From: Pseudonocardia endophytica
GTDB lineage: Bacteria > Actinomycetota > Actinomycetes > Mycobacteriales > Pseudonocardiaceae
Assembly: GCF_004339565.1 (NCBI RefSeq)
Contig: NZ_SMFZ01000002.1
Location: 558,001 to 622,000, forward strand
Direction of reading: 5' to 3'
Length of the DNA stretch: 64,000 bases
Shown here piece after piece: positions 16,120-24,460 of this stretch. Below the pieces are notes generated by a model, which saw only the letters and a program-made list of their open reading frames with translations, was not told where the DNA came from and did not search any database. Every line of letters begins with the position of its first letter. The stretch's first letter is position 1. The position numbers and the translations under genes are program-made.

Positions 16120-17736
16120 TCAGGCCGGGGTCAGGCCCGGGCGGCGGTCCTCGGTGACGAAGCGGGCCCTCGTCTCGACGGGGGCGCCGGGCTTCTTCAC
16201 GTAGGGGACGACCTTGAACTCGCTCGTCATCGTCCCCGCCTCGAAGCGGGTGCGGACGTAGCCCCGGCGGTTGTTGTAGAAGCGGACGTGCGGGTTCTCG
16301 GCCAGGGTCGCGGCCGTCTCCTTCTTCTGCTCCGACCCGTCACCACCCGAGGTGATCGAGCTCGACACGAGCTCCGTGCCGATCACCGGCGACGACGGGT
16401 CGTCGAACCGGCGCTTGACGTCCGCCGCCCAGTGCGCGTGCACGTCCCCGGTGAGCACGACGAGGTTGCGTGCCCGCCCGCGCTCGGTGGCCGCCACCCA
16501 CCCGTCGACGACGCGGTCGCGGGACCCGGGGTAGCCGTCCCACGCGTCCGGGTTGAAACCGCGCCCGGCGCCCGGCGTGAAGTCGACCTGGGAGAAGAAC
16601 ACCTGCTGGCCGAGCACGTCCCAGCGGGCCCGCGACCCGGCGAACCCGTCGGCGATCCAGCGCTCCTGCGCCGAGCCGGGAAGCGACCGGGCCGGATCCG
16701 TACGCGATGGGCAGTCCTTCCCGAACTCGTCGTCGCACGGCTGGTCGCCGCGGTACTGACGGGTGTCGAGCATGTGGAACGTGACCAGGCCGCCGAACGG
16801 GACGCGGCGGTAGAGCCGCATCGACGACCCGCGCGGGCGTTGCGCGGCGCGCAGCGGCATGTTCTCCCAGTACGCGCGGAACGCGGCGGCCTTGCGCGCG
16901 GCGAAGTCGCCGGGCGGGTCGACCGGCAGCTCGCGGACGTTCCCGGCCCAGTTGTTCTCGACCTCGTGGTCGTCGAACACGACGAGCCATGGCGCCGCCG
17001 CGTGGGCGGCCTGCAGGTCGGTGTCGGCGTGGTACTGGCCGTAGCGCTGGCGGTAGTTCGCGAGCGTCGTCGTCTCCGGGCCGGCGTGGTCGCGGACGTT
17101 GCCGCCAGGTGCGTCGTAGCCGCCCTTGCCGTACTCGTACATGTAGTCGCCGAGGTGCAGCACGATGTCCGGGTGCTCCTCGGCGAGCCTCCGGTACGCC
17201 GTGAACCACCCGTGCTCGAACTGCGAGCACGACGTGAAGCACATGGTCAACGGCGTCATGGCGGCCGCGGGCGGTGCGGTGCGGGTGCGCCCGGCCGGCG
17301 ACACGGCACGGCCGGCGCGGAAGCGGAACCAGTAGTCCCGCTGCGGAGCCAGACCGCCGGCCTCGACGTGCACGCTGTGCCCGTCGTCCGGGCCGGTGCG
17401 CACGCGCCCCCGGCGCACGACGCGGGAGAAGCGCTCGTCCTCGGCGACCTCCCACTCGACGTCGGTGGACCGGTCGCCGAGGCCGCCGAGACCGTCCTCG
17501 GCCGTCGGGTCGGACGCGAGTCGGGTCCACAGCACGACGCTCGACGCGTCCGGCTCCCCGGACGCGACACCGAGGCCGAACGGATCACCGGGCGCCGCGG
17601 ATCCGGGTGCGGACGAGCGGGTGGGTACGGCGCCGAGCGCGGGGCCGGTGAGCGTCCCGGTGGCGGTCAGGGCGGCGCCTGCGACGAGGCCGGCGCGCAG
17701 CACGGTCCTGCGGGAACGGGGCGTGGTGGGCATCAT
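16120..17736 (-). CDS. phoD: Alkaline phosphatase D family protein (PhoD), Tat-exported
   Basis: A 538-aa secreted metallophosphatase/phosphodiesterase. The N-terminus MMPTTPRSRRTVLRAG has the twin-arginine motif (residues 9-10), then a hydrophobic stretch and Ala-rich cleavage region. The PhoD N-domain starts FGLGVASGEPDASSVVLWTRL. The catalytic domain holds HLGDYMYEYGKGGY, VVFDDHEVENNW and LTGDVHAHW, supplying Ca/Fe ligands. The start could be 17736 or 17733 (adjacent ATGs). It probably scavenges phosphate from wall or extracellular esters; no Pho box was confirmed. Confidence 0.93.
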   Translation of the reverse strand: MMPTTPRSRRTVLRAGLVAGAALTATGTLTGPALGAVPTRSSAPGSAAPGDPFGLGVASGEPDASSVVLWTRLASDPTAEDGLGGLGDRSTDVEWEVAEDERFSRVVRRGRVRTGPDDGHSVHVEAGGLAPQRDYWFRFRAGRAVSPAGRTRTAPPAAAMTPLTMCFTSCSQFEHGWFTAYRRLAEEHPDIVLHLGDYMYEYGKGGYDAPGGNVRDHAGPETTTLANYRQRYGQYHADTDLQAAHAAAPWLVVFDDHEVENNWAGNVRELPVDPPGDFAARKAAAFRAYWENMPLRAAQRPRGSSMRLYRRVPFGGLVTFHMLDTRQYRGDQPCDDEFGKDCPSRTDPARSLPGSAQERWIADGFAGSRARWDVLGQQVFFSQVDFTPGAGRGFNPDAWDGYPGSRDRVVDGWVAATERGRARNLVVLTGDVHAHWAADVKRRFDDPSSPVIGTELVSSSITSGGDGSEQKKETAATLAENPHVRFYNNRRGYVRTRFEAGTMTSEFKVVPYVKKPGAPVETRARFVTEDRRPGLTPA

Positions 17737-17858
17737 GTGCAGGTAACGCCATCCCGGCGTGGAAAGGGTGACGCGCGGTCGGTCGCCCGGTGAAATCCCG
17801 GGGGACGAATCGGGCTTCCGCCACGCCGGCAAGTGCCGGTTGAGACCTCTCTCATGCT

Positions 17859-17885
17859 CTGGCACTCTCATGGGTAGAGTGCCAG
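17859..17885 (+). promoter_or_regulatory. CIRCE operator for HrcA
   Basis: CTGGCACTC-N9-GAGTGCCAG, a perfect 9-9-9 inverted repeat 124 bp before groES. It differs from the CIRCE consensus TTAGCACTC-N9-GAGTGCTAA only at the outer bases. A -35-like TTGAGA lies at 17840-17845, so bound HrcA would cover the -10. This marks the groESL operon as HrcA-controlled and heat inducible. Confidence 0.92.
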
Positions 17886-18009
17886 GGCGCACCCCGGGAC
17901 AGCGGCGACCCCGACCCCCGCGACGGCGGGGTCCTCACCGACCGGGTGCGCGGACACTTCACCAGAAGAGTGAGTTCGACATTCACCCCAGGAAGGGGAG
18001 GTCATCGTC

Positions 18010-18300
18010 GTGGCGAACATCAAGCCGCTCGAGGACAAGATCGTCGTCCAGGCCAGCGAGGCGGAGACCACCACGGCCTCCGGCATCGTCATCCCGGACA
18101 CCGCGAAGGAGAAGCCCCAGGAGGGCAAGGTCCTCGCCGTGGGCCCGGGCCGGGTCGACGACAACGGCAACCGCGTTCCGCTCGACGTGGCCGTCGGCGA
18201 CGTCGTCATCTACTCGAAGTACGGCGGCACCGAGGTCAAGTACAACGGCGAGGAGTACCTGATCCTCTCCGCGCGCGACGTGCTCGCGGTCGTCAACTAG
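18010..18300 (+). CDS. groES: Co-chaperonin GroES
   Basis: A 96-aa Hsp10 that forms the heptameric lid of GroEL. Family landmarks are IKPLEDKIVVQ, the mobile loop EAETTTASGIVIPDTAKEKP and VIYSKYGGTEVKYNGEEYLIL. The GTG start has a strong Shine-Dalgarno (GGAAGGGGAGG, 17991-18001). It lies downstream of CIRCE and 92 bp ahead of groEL1. Confidence 0.98.
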   Translation: MANIKPLEDKIVVQASEAETTTASGIVIPDTAKEKPQEGKVLAVGPGRVDDNGNRVPLDVAVGDVVIYSKYGGTEVKYNGEEYLILSARDVLAVVN

Positions 18301-18315
18301 GACCGTGACCGCCTT

Positions 18316-18351
18316 CCGCCCCGGCGACCCGCTCGACGGGTCCCGGGGCGG
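18316..18351 (+). other. Hairpin between groES and groEL
   Basis: CCGCCCCGG (18316-18324) pairs perfectly with CCGGGGCGG (18343-18351), with an inner CCCG/CGGG. Hairpins here in other operons act in processing or partial termination and tune the groES:groEL ratio. That role is inferred. Confidence 0.55.
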
Positions 18352-18392
18352 CGTGCGTTGACGAGGACACAGAGAGGCAGGACAGCCACACC

Positions 18393-20018
18393 ATGGCGAA
18401 GCAGATCAGCTTCGACGAGCAGACCCGGCGCGCGCTCGAGCGCGGCGTCAACCAGCTCGCCGACGCGGTCAAGGTGACGTTGGGCCCGCGCGGGCGCCAC
18501 GTCGTGCTGGACAAGAAGTTCGGTGGCCCGACCGTCACGAACGACGGCGTGACCATCGCCCGCGAGATCGACCTCGAGGACCCGTACGAGAACCTCGGGG
18601 CGCAGCTCGCGAAGACCGTTGCCACGAAGACCAACGACGTCGCGGGCGACGGCACCACCACCGCGACCGTGCTGGCCCAGGCACTGGTCAAGGAGGGCCT
18701 GCGCAACGTCGCCGCGGGCGCGGGCCCCGCCGCGCTCGGCGAGGGCATCGCCGCCGCCGCGCAGAAGGTCTCCGACGTGCTGCTGGCCAAGGCCACCCCG
18801 GTCAACGGCAAGGAGCACATCGCTCAGGTCGGCGCCATCGCGTCGCGCGAGCAGGAGATCGGCGACATGATCGCCGAGGCGATCGACACCGTCGGCAACG
18901 ACGGCGTGATCACCGTCGAGGAGGGCTCCACGCTCTCCACCGAGCTGGAGATCACCGAGGGCCTGCAGTTCGACAAGGGTTACCTGTCGCCGTACTTCGT
19001 CACCGACTCGGAGTCGATGGAGGCCGTCCTCGAGGACGCCTACGTCCTGCTCCACCGGGACAAGATCGGCAACATCCAGGACCTCCTCCCGCTGCTGGAG
19101 AAGGTGCTGGGCGAGGGCAAGCCGCTGCTGATCATCGCGGAGGACGTCGAGGGCGAGGCGCTGTCCACCCTGGTCGTCAACTCGATCCGCAAGACGATCA
19201 AGGTCGCCGCGATCAAGTCGCCGTTCTTCGGTGACCGCCGCAAGGCGTTCATGGACGACCTGGCGATCGCCACCGGCGGTCAGGTGATCAACCCGGAGGT
19301 CGGGCTCAAGCTGTCCGAGGCCGGGCTGGACCTGCTGGGCAAGGCGCGTCGCATCGTCGTCACGAAGGACAACACGACGATCGTCGAGGGCGGCGGCTCG
19401 AAGGCCGACGTCGAGGGTCGGGTCGCCACGCTGAAGCGTGAGATCGAGGAGGCCGACTCGGACTGGGACCGCGAGAAGCTCCAGGAGCGCCTCGCGAAGC
19501 TGTCCGGCGGCGTCGCGGTCATCAAGGCGGGTGCCGCCACCGAGACCGCGCTCAAGGAGCGCAAGCACCGCATCGAGGACGCGGTGTCGGCCACCCGGGC
19601 CGCGGTCGAGGAGGGCATCGTGCCCGGCGGCGGTTCCGCGCTCGTGCACGCCGCGGCCGAGCTCGAGGGGAACCTCGGACTCACCGGGGACGCCGCGACC
19701 GGTGTCGCGATCGTCCGCAAGGCGCTGTCCGCCCCGCTGTTCTGGATCGCCGAGAACGGCGGCGACGAGGGCGCCATCGTCACGTCGCGGGTGGCCGAGA
19801 AGGGCTGGGGCACCGGCTACAACGCCGCCACCCAGACCTACTCCGACCTGGTCGCGGACGGCGTCATCGACCCGGTCAAGGTGACCCGGTCGGCCGTCGA
19901 GAACGCCGCCTCGATCGCCCGCATGGTGCTCACCACGGAGAGCGCCGTCGTGGACAAGCCGGAGGAGGAGCCCGCTCCCGCCGCCGGTGGTCACGGCGGC
20001 CACGGTCACGGGCACTAG
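18393..20018 (+). CDS. groEL1: Chaperonin GroEL1 with His-rich C-terminus
   Basis: A 541-aa Hsp60. Canonical blocks include VTLGPRGRHVVLDKKFGGP, NDVAGDGTTTATVLAQAL and EEGIVPGGGSALVHAA. Instead of the Gly-Gly-Met tail it ends GGHGGHGHGH, the His-rich tail typical of actinobacterial GroEL1 encoded beside groES. A second, housekeeping GroEL2 is therefore expected elsewhere in the genome. ATG 18393 follows a purine-rich GAGAGGCAGG. Confidence 0.97.
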   Translation: MAKQISFDEQTRRALERGVNQLADAVKVTLGPRGRHVVLDKKFGGPTVTNDGVTIAREIDLEDPYENLGAQLAKTVATKTNDVAGDGTTTATVLAQALVKEGLRNVAAGAGPAALGEGIAAAAQKVSDVLLAKATPVNGKEHIAQVGAIASREQEIGDMIAEAIDTVGNDGVITVEEGSTLSTELEITEGLQFDKGYLSPYFVTDSESMEAVLEDAYVLLHRDKIGNIQDLLPLLEKVLGEGKPLLIIAEDVEGEALSTLVVNSIRKTIKVAAIKSPFFGDRRKAFMDDLAIATGGQVINPEVGLKLSEAGLDLLGKARRIVVTKDNTTIVEGGGSKADVEGRVATLKREIEEADSDWDREKLQERLAKLSGGVAVIKAGAATETALKERKHRIEDAVSATRAAVEEGIVPGGGSALVHAAAELEGNLGLTGDAATGVAIVRKALSAPLFWIAENGGDEGAIVTSRVAEKGWGTGYNAATQTYSDLVADGVIDPVKVTRSAVENAASIARMVLTTESAVVDKPEEEPAPAAGGHGGHGHGH

Positions 20019-20033
20019 TCCGTAGCCCACACA

Positions 20034-20072
20034 CGAAGGGGGCGGGTGGCCATCGGCCACCCGCCCCCTTCG
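20034..20072. terminator. Bidirectional terminator between groEL1 and whiB
   Basis: A perfect 18-bp stem: 20034-20051 (CGAAGGGGGCGGGTGGCC) and its complement at 20055-20072, with loop ATC. It lies between convergent groEL1 and whiB and can serve both strands. Confidence 0.92.
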
Positions 20073-20086
20073 TCGTCGAGTCGGTG

Positions 20087-20440
20087 TTACGCGGAGTCGA
20101 GGCCCGCGACCGGCTCGGCGACGACCGGCTCGGCGACGATCGGGTCCGCGATCTTCGGTGTGCGGCGCGGACCACGGATGATCGCGTCACGCTCGGACTC
20201 GGACAGGCCGCCCCAGATCCCGTAGGGCTCATGGACCTCCAGCGCGTGCTCGCGGCACTGCGCCACCACCGGGCACTCCGCACAGACCTGCTTGGCGCGG
20301 GATTCGCGACGGGCCCGCGCGGGTCCGCGCTCACCCTCGGGATGGAAGAAGAACGCACTGTCCATCCCCCGGCAGGCTCCCTCCATCTGCCAGTCGTAGA
20401 TGTCGGCGACCGGGCCGGGAAGCCTCCGGATGTCCGCCAT
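20087..20440 (-). CDS. whiB3: WhiB-family iron-sulfur regulator (WhiB3-like)
   Basis: A 117-aa 4Fe-4S transcriptional regulator. Cys23, Cys53, Cys56 and Cys62 (GACRG and CAECPVVAQC) match the WhiB3 cysteine positions, and the turn GIWGG precedes a basic ERDAIIRGPRRTPK DNA-contact tail. In mycobacteria whiB3 also lies beside groEL1 and near sigD. Four near-repeats of VAEPV end the protein. ATG 20440 has AGGTGA about 6 nt upstream; GTG 20449 is the alternative. Confidence 0.88.
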   Translation of the reverse strand: MADIRRLPGPVADIYDWQMEGACRGMDSAFFFHPEGERGPARARRESRAKQVCAECPVVAQCREHALEVHEPYGIWGGLSESERDAIIRGPRRTPKIADPIVAEPVVAEPVAGLDSA

Positions 20441-20561
20441 GTTCGTCACCTGCCTCTAGCTTTTCGACGCTCGATGCCTCTCAAATGCCCCCGGGTCGGG
20501 GGCGGCAAACCTCGTTCACCCCACGAGTTGCGGTGGTGGCCGGTGTGTGGGTACCCGACAT

Positions 20562-20579
20562 CGTCGACGATCGTCGACG
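20562..20579. promoter_or_regulatory. Perfect 18-bp palindrome in the whiB divergent region
   Basis: CGTCGACGATCGTCGACG is identical to its reverse complement. It lies 27 bp before the rightward gene at 20606 and 122 bp before whiB. An operator for a dimeric regulator is likely, identity unknown. A GCCCCC/GGGGGC hairpin also sits at 20487-20503, within the likely whiB leader. Confidence 0.6.
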
Positions 20580-20605
20580 GTGGCAGCGCGAACCGGGGAG
20601 GTGAC

Positions 20606-21514
20606 GTGTCCGACGACGTGGCGGGGAACTGGGACCGTGCCGTCGACCTGGGCGGATACGGCCACTACGCGGCGGCGGAGTCGCTGCTGCGCGCCCTCCG
20701 CACCGGACCGGGCGTGCCAGGGCACCTCCGGGCCCACGCGGCCGTGACGCGCGCCTCACACCTGCGTCAGGTCGGGTCGCACGGCCGGGCGGCCGTCCAC
20801 GACGCCGCGGCCGTCCGGGTCGCCCGCCCGCTCGCCGGGGATCGGGCGCCGGAACCGGGGTCCGACCGCGCGGGGACCGGCGTGGCCGCGGCACTCGGCG
20901 ACGCCCTGGCCGGACTCGCCGCGGACGCGATCGGGCGGTGGGACGCCGTGGGAGCCCGCCGGCTGCTGGACCGTGCCGCGCCGTGGTGCGGTGTGCCGGA
21001 CGACGAGCGCCCTCCGGTCTCCCGGACAGCCGTGCGCTGGCTGTGGGTTCGGGCCGAGACGGCGCTGCTGGCGGGCGACGCCGGGGCCGCCGTGGTCGCC
21101 TCCGGGACGGCCTGCACGCTCGCCCCGTCCCTCGGCTCGGTCCGGCACGCGGTGAAGTCCCGGCTCGTGCACGCCGTCGCGCGGTCGGTCGCCGGGGAGG
21201 CGGTCGACGGCGAGCTCGACGCGGTCGCCGACGACGCCGGCGCCGCCGGCCTGCTCCCGCTCCGCTGGGCGGCTCTCGTCGCCGCCGGGGACACGATTAC
21301 CGGGCCACGGGTGGACGACATCGGGCCGGGTCCGAACGGACGACACGCCGGAGGGTGGCTACCCGATACGCTCGGTCGCCGGACGGTTGCGCAGAGTCGC
21401 CGACATGCGACGATGATCGCGGCGAACGTCGTCTACCTGCGATCGGACCCCGTCACCAGGGCCGGAATGCGGGAGTCTGCGTGGCTCATGCCGCCGGGCG
21501 CGGTACCGTACTGA
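20606..21514 (+). CDS. Conserved hypothetical helical-repeat protein (Rv3415c-position)
   Basis: A 302-aa Ala-rich, largely helical soluble protein with paired helices such as NWDRAVDLGGYGHYAAAESLLRAL (residues about 7-30), resembling TPR-like repeats. No catalytic motif, signal or membrane segment. GTG 20606 is preceded by GGGGAGG (20596-20602). A conserved hypothetical gene occupies the same slot between whiB3 and sigD in mycobacteria, and here it leads into the BldM-like gene. Function unknown; a role linked to the neighbouring regulators is only positional inference. Confidence 0.75.
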   Translation: MSDDVAGNWDRAVDLGGYGHYAAAESLLRALRTGPGVPGHLRAHAAVTRASHLRQVGSHGRAAVHDAAAVRVARPLAGDRAPEPGSDRAGTGVAAALGDALAGLAADAIGRWDAVGARRLLDRAAPWCGVPDDERPPVSRTAVRWLWVRAETALLAGDAGAAVVASGTACTLAPSLGSVRHAVKSRLVHAVARSVAGEAVDGELDAVADDAGAAGLLPLRWAALVAAGDTITGPRVDDIGPGPNGRHAGGWLPDTLGRRTVAQSRRHATMIAANVVYLRSDPVTRAGMRESAWLMPPGAVPY

Positions 21515-21617
21515 CTACTCCATTCGAGCAAGATCACCCACATGGCAAGGCAGATGCGGGCCGGATCTTCCCAAATGGAGGGCACAAATTCGCCCCGACC
21601 GTGTCAAGGTGAGAGGG

Positions 21618-21649
21618 TCACCCGCCGATTCGGAGGGTGAATATCACCC
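21618..21649 (+). promoter_or_regulatory. TCACCC/GGGTGA inverted repeats before the bldM-like gene
   Basis: TCACCC (21618-21623), GGGTGA (21635-21640) and TCACCC (21644-21649) form overlapping inverted repeats; the last two make a perfect palindrome with a 3-bp centre. Another TCACCC lies about 21534. They sit 30 bp before the start codon, so auto- or developmental regulation is plausible. Confidence 0.5.
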
Positions 21650-21679
21650 GGCTGCAGGAAGCTGCAGGAAGGAATCGTC

Positions 21680-22276
21680 GTGACGACGGTACTCATCTGC
21701 GACGATCGTCGCAGCGTCCGCGAGGGTCTGACCCGCGTCATGTCCGCCGTGCCCGGGGTCCAGCGGATCGACTGCGTGGCGCACGGTGACGAGCTGCTCG
21801 CCCGCTACGCCCGGCAGACGGTGGACGTCGTCCTCGTCGGGACGCAGCGTGCCGTGCCGACCGGTGTCGAGGCCACCCGCCGCCTCGTGGCGGCGCACCC
21901 CCAGGCCAACGTGATCGTGTTCGGCGCACCCGACGACGCGGGCAGCATCGCCGCGGCGATCGCGGGCGGCGCGCGCGGCTATCTCCGGTGGGACGCGTCC
22001 CGTCCGGAGCTCGTCGCCGCGCTCGCCCACACGCTGGCGAGCACATCCGTGCCGACCCCGCGCGTGCCGACCGACCCGGGGGTCCAGCTGACCGAGCGCG
22101 AGCTCCAGGTCCTGCGCGGGATGAGCCAGGGCAAGAGCAACGGCCAGATCGGTCGCGAGCTGTACCTGTCCGAGGACACGGTGAAGACGCACGCGCGCCG
22201 CCTGTTCCGCAAGCTCGGCGTGCGGGACCGCGCGCAGGCCGTCGCGCACGGCTTCCGGCGGGGTCTCGTCTCCTAG
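21680..22276 (+). CDS. bldM: BldM-like atypical response regulator
   Basis: A 198-aa NarL/LuxR-family regulator. The C-terminal HTH contains TERELQVLRGMSQGKSNGQIG and YLSEDTVKTHARRLFRKLG, closely resembling Streptomyces BldM as I recall it, which also lies between groEL1 and guaB. The receiver is degenerate: residue 54, the phosphorylatable Asp position, is Gly (VVLVGTQ), and the conserved Lys near GYLRW is Arg. Signalling by phosphorylation is therefore unlikely. GTG 21680 has AAGGAA upstream; GCTGCAGGAA is duplicated just before it. Confidence 0.85.
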   Translation: MTTVLICDDRRSVREGLTRVMSAVPGVQRIDCVAHGDELLARYARQTVDVVLVGTQRAVPTGVEATRRLVAAHPQANVIVFGAPDDAGSIAAAIAGGARGYLRWDASRPELVAALAHTLASTSVPTPRVPTDPGVQLTERELQVLRGMSQGKSNGQIGRELYLSEDTVKTHARRLFRKLGVRDRAQAVAHGFRRGLVS

Positions 22277-22284
22277 TTTCACCC

Positions 22285-22321
22285 GTCCGGACCGCCGGGT
22301 CGCGCTTGCGGCCCGCCGGAC
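22285..22321 (+). terminator. Possible bldM terminator hairpin
   Basis: GTCCGG (22285-22290) pairs with CCGGAC (22316-22321) around an inner CGGGTCGC/GCGGCCCG stem with one G-U pair. It starts 9 bp after the stop codon. Confidence 0.5.
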
Positions 22322-22775
22322 GCCGGATTCCCGCCGCTCGTCGGCGGGTCCGGTACGCACGGTCGTCACGGTGTCGCCCGCCGCCCCCCGGGTGGCGCCG
22401 TCGATGTCCCCCACGTGGCCGAATCCGATGTGCCGCGTATGCGCCGCGCCGCTCCGCGCGACGGCTCTTCCTCACTGCCTCCGTTCACCGCGCGTTCCAC
22501 CTGCGGGTCGAACGTTTTCCCTGGTCGGTGACGTGCCGTTCGCCGCCCGTGTCCGCCCTGTCGCCGCCGGCGCACGGGCCGCGGACAACCTCCGGCCTGT
22601 CCGACTCGTCTTCTCTGTCGTGGAGCCGGTCCCGATGTCGACGAGTCCTTCGCTACGGTGTTCCGGGCGGCACCTGCGCCGACGTCCGGGCATCTCGACA
22701 GGGGGTCCGGTTCCACGAACGGATGATGTCCGGTGATCTCTTCGGAGCCTGTTAACGCGTTGGCGGTCCTGCACG
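22322..22775. other. 450-bp spacer before sigD
   Basis: I find no supportable gene; short open frames on both strands have no recognisable protein and poor starts. The region probably contains the sigD promoter and leader. GTTAACGC (22751-22758) followed after 15 bp by CGAT (22774-22777) resembles the GTAACGCT/CGAT elements I recall for mycobacterial SigD, but it overlaps the start codon. Confidence 0.35.
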
Positions 22776-23348
22776 ATGAGTGAATCAAGAGACGTACCCG
22801 ACGAGCTGATCGCGGCCGCCATGGCCGGTGACCGATCCGCCGTCGAGCGCGTTCTCGGTGTCATTCGGCCTCTGGTCGTGCGCTACTGCCGGGCGCGACT
22901 GGGGGGCACGGACCGCTCGTCCGTCTCGGCGGACGACGTCGCGCAGGAGGTGTGTCTTGCCGTGCTGACGGCGTTACCGGGGTATCGCGTCCAAGGACGC
23001 CCGTTCCTCGCTTTCGTCTACGGCATCGCGTCGCACAAGGTGATCGACGCGCACCGCGCTGCATCTCGCAACCGTTCGGAACCCGTCGCCGACGTGCCCG
23101 ACCGGATGGAGATCGCGGAGGGGCCGGAGAGCCGGGCGCTCCAGGTGGAACTGTCCGAACAGATGTCCAAACTCCTCGAGATCCTCCCCGAGAAGCATCG
23201 GGAGATCATCACGCTGCGCGTGGTGGTGGGACTCTCCGCGGAGGAGACGGCGGAAGCCGTCGGCAGTACCCCGGGCGCCGTCCGGGTCGCACAGCACCGG
23301 GCCCTGACCCGGCTGCGCAGGTCGATGAGCGAGGAGGAGGTGGTCTGA
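22776..23348 (+). CDS. sigD: RNA polymerase sigma factor SigD (ECF)
   Basis: A 190-aa group IV sigma factor. Region 2 is visible in DDVAQEVCLAVLTALPGY and FLAFVYGIASHKVIDAHRAA (-10 recognition), region 4 in LPEKHREIITLRVVVGLSAEETAEAVGSTPGAVRVAQHRAL (-35 recognition, HTH). It directs a stationary-phase/stringent regulon in mycobacteria. The gene is 1 bp upstream of its likely anti-sigma gene. No clear Shine-Dalgarno precedes ATG 22776. Confidence 0.93.
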   Translation: MSESRDVPDELIAAAMAGDRSAVERVLGVIRPLVVRYCRARLGGTDRSSVSADDVAQEVCLAVLTALPGYRVQGRPFLAFVYGIASHKVIDAHRAASRNRSEPVADVPDRMEIAEGPESRALQVELSEQMSKLLEILPEKHREIITLRVVVGLSAEETAEAVGSTPGAVRVAQHRALTRLRRSMSEEEVV

Positions 23349-23349
23349 G

Positions 23350-24441
23350 ATGCGGGAACATGGAGGACACGGACCCGGTCAGCGGCCACCGGCTCCCGGC
23401 CCGAACTGGTCGGGGCGCCGCCCCGGCCCGACGGGCACGAACGGCCATACGCACCACCCGTCACCCGGGCGCCCGTTCGACGCGGACATGCTCGACGAGG
23501 ACGGTCCGCTCGACCTGATCGAGCTCCAGGCCGACGACGAGCTGATCAACGCGCTGTCGTCGGGGCTCACGGTCAGCGGTCCCGGCAGGCAGGGCTACGA
23601 CGCCGACGACCATCTCGTGGCGATGCTCTCCGCGTGGCGTGCCGACGTGGACGCCGAGCCGATGCCGCAGCTCGTCGAACCGGACGTCGCGGCGGAGGCA
23701 CTCGCTCCGCAGCGGCGCTCGCGTCGCGTCAGCTACCTGCGTCCGGTCATCGCGGCGGTCGCCGTGGCGGCGTGCGGCCTGGGTGTGCTGTCGGTCAGCG
23801 CGCACGAGGCGCAGCCGGGCGACTCGCTCTGGGGCCTGAGCAAGGTGCTCTACGCCGAGCGGGCCGAGCAGGTCCAGGCCGCGAGCGACCTGCGTACCGG
23901 CATCGACCGGGTGAACGCGAAGCTGGCCAGTGGGGACACGATCGGCGCCCAGCAGGACCTCGACGCGATGGGGCCGCTGCTGGCGAAGGTCGAGCCCGGT
24001 GGGTCCGACCAGGCCTACTTCGACCAGCAGCGCCAGTTCCTGACGGCGAAGGTGGCCGAGACGCCGCCGGGGCAGCCGACCGACCCGACGGCCCCGCTGC
24101 GCAACGGCACCGCCGCGCCGCTCCCGCCGTCGACGGAAGGCTCCGCCGACCCGGGTCCGGGCACCGCGACGTCGCCGCAGGCACCGAGCGGGACCAGTCC
24201 GGGGACCGGCCTCCCGCCGGGCTCCACCGGTCCGGGCAGCGACCCGCGGTCGTTGCAGGGGCCGGGAACCGGTCCGACCGCACCGACCACGACCAGCCCG
24301 ACCGCGCCGGCGGACCCCACGTCGCCGACGACAGAGGGCTCGGCCGACCCGACGACCACGACCACCCGCCCGACGGCGTCGGGCGAGGGGAGCGCGGACC
24401 CGTCGACGACGGCCGGTGGGGTGAGCAGCACCCCGCGGTGA
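23350..24441 (+). CDS. rsdA: Anti-sigma-D factor RsdA
   Basis: A 363-aa single-pass membrane protein. A cytosolic segment with LDEDGPLDLIELQADDELINAL corresponds to the SigD-binding region. One membrane helix follows (PVIAAVAVAACGLGVLSVSA). Outside are a short helical domain (EQVQAASDLRTGIDRVNAKL) and a long Pro/Thr/Gly tail with EGSADP repeats. It starts 1 bp after sigD. Family members sequester SigD until regulated proteolysis; a protease site is not evident here. Confidence 0.9.
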   Translation: MREHGGHGPGQRPPAPGPNWSGRRPGPTGTNGHTHHPSPGRPFDADMLDEDGPLDLIELQADDELINALSSGLTVSGPGRQGYDADDHLVAMLSAWRADVDAEPMPQLVEPDVAAEALAPQRRSRRVSYLRPVIAAVAVAACGLGVLSVSAHEAQPGDSLWGLSKVLYAERAEQVQAASDLRTGIDRVNAKLASGDTIGAQQDLDAMGPLLAKVEPGGSDQAYFDQQRQFLTAKVAETPPGQPTDPTAPLRNGTAAPLPPSTEGSADPGPGTATSPQAPSGTSPGTGLPPGSTGPGSDPRSLQGPGTGPTAPTTTSPTAPADPTSPTTEGSADPTTTTTRPTASGEGSADPSTTAGGVSSTPR

Positions 24442-24460
24442 CACCCGCACCATCGACGAC

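Noticed and set aside
15670..17793. 707-codon plus-strand frame opposite phoD
   Set aside because: PhoD has a Tat signal and all metal motifs on the other strand; the plus-strand protein has none.
22366..22788. Small open frames (121 and 140 codons) in the sigD upstream spacer
   Set aside because: Neither has a ribosome site or leaderless -10, and their composition (Arg/Pro/Cys mixtures) does not look like protein.
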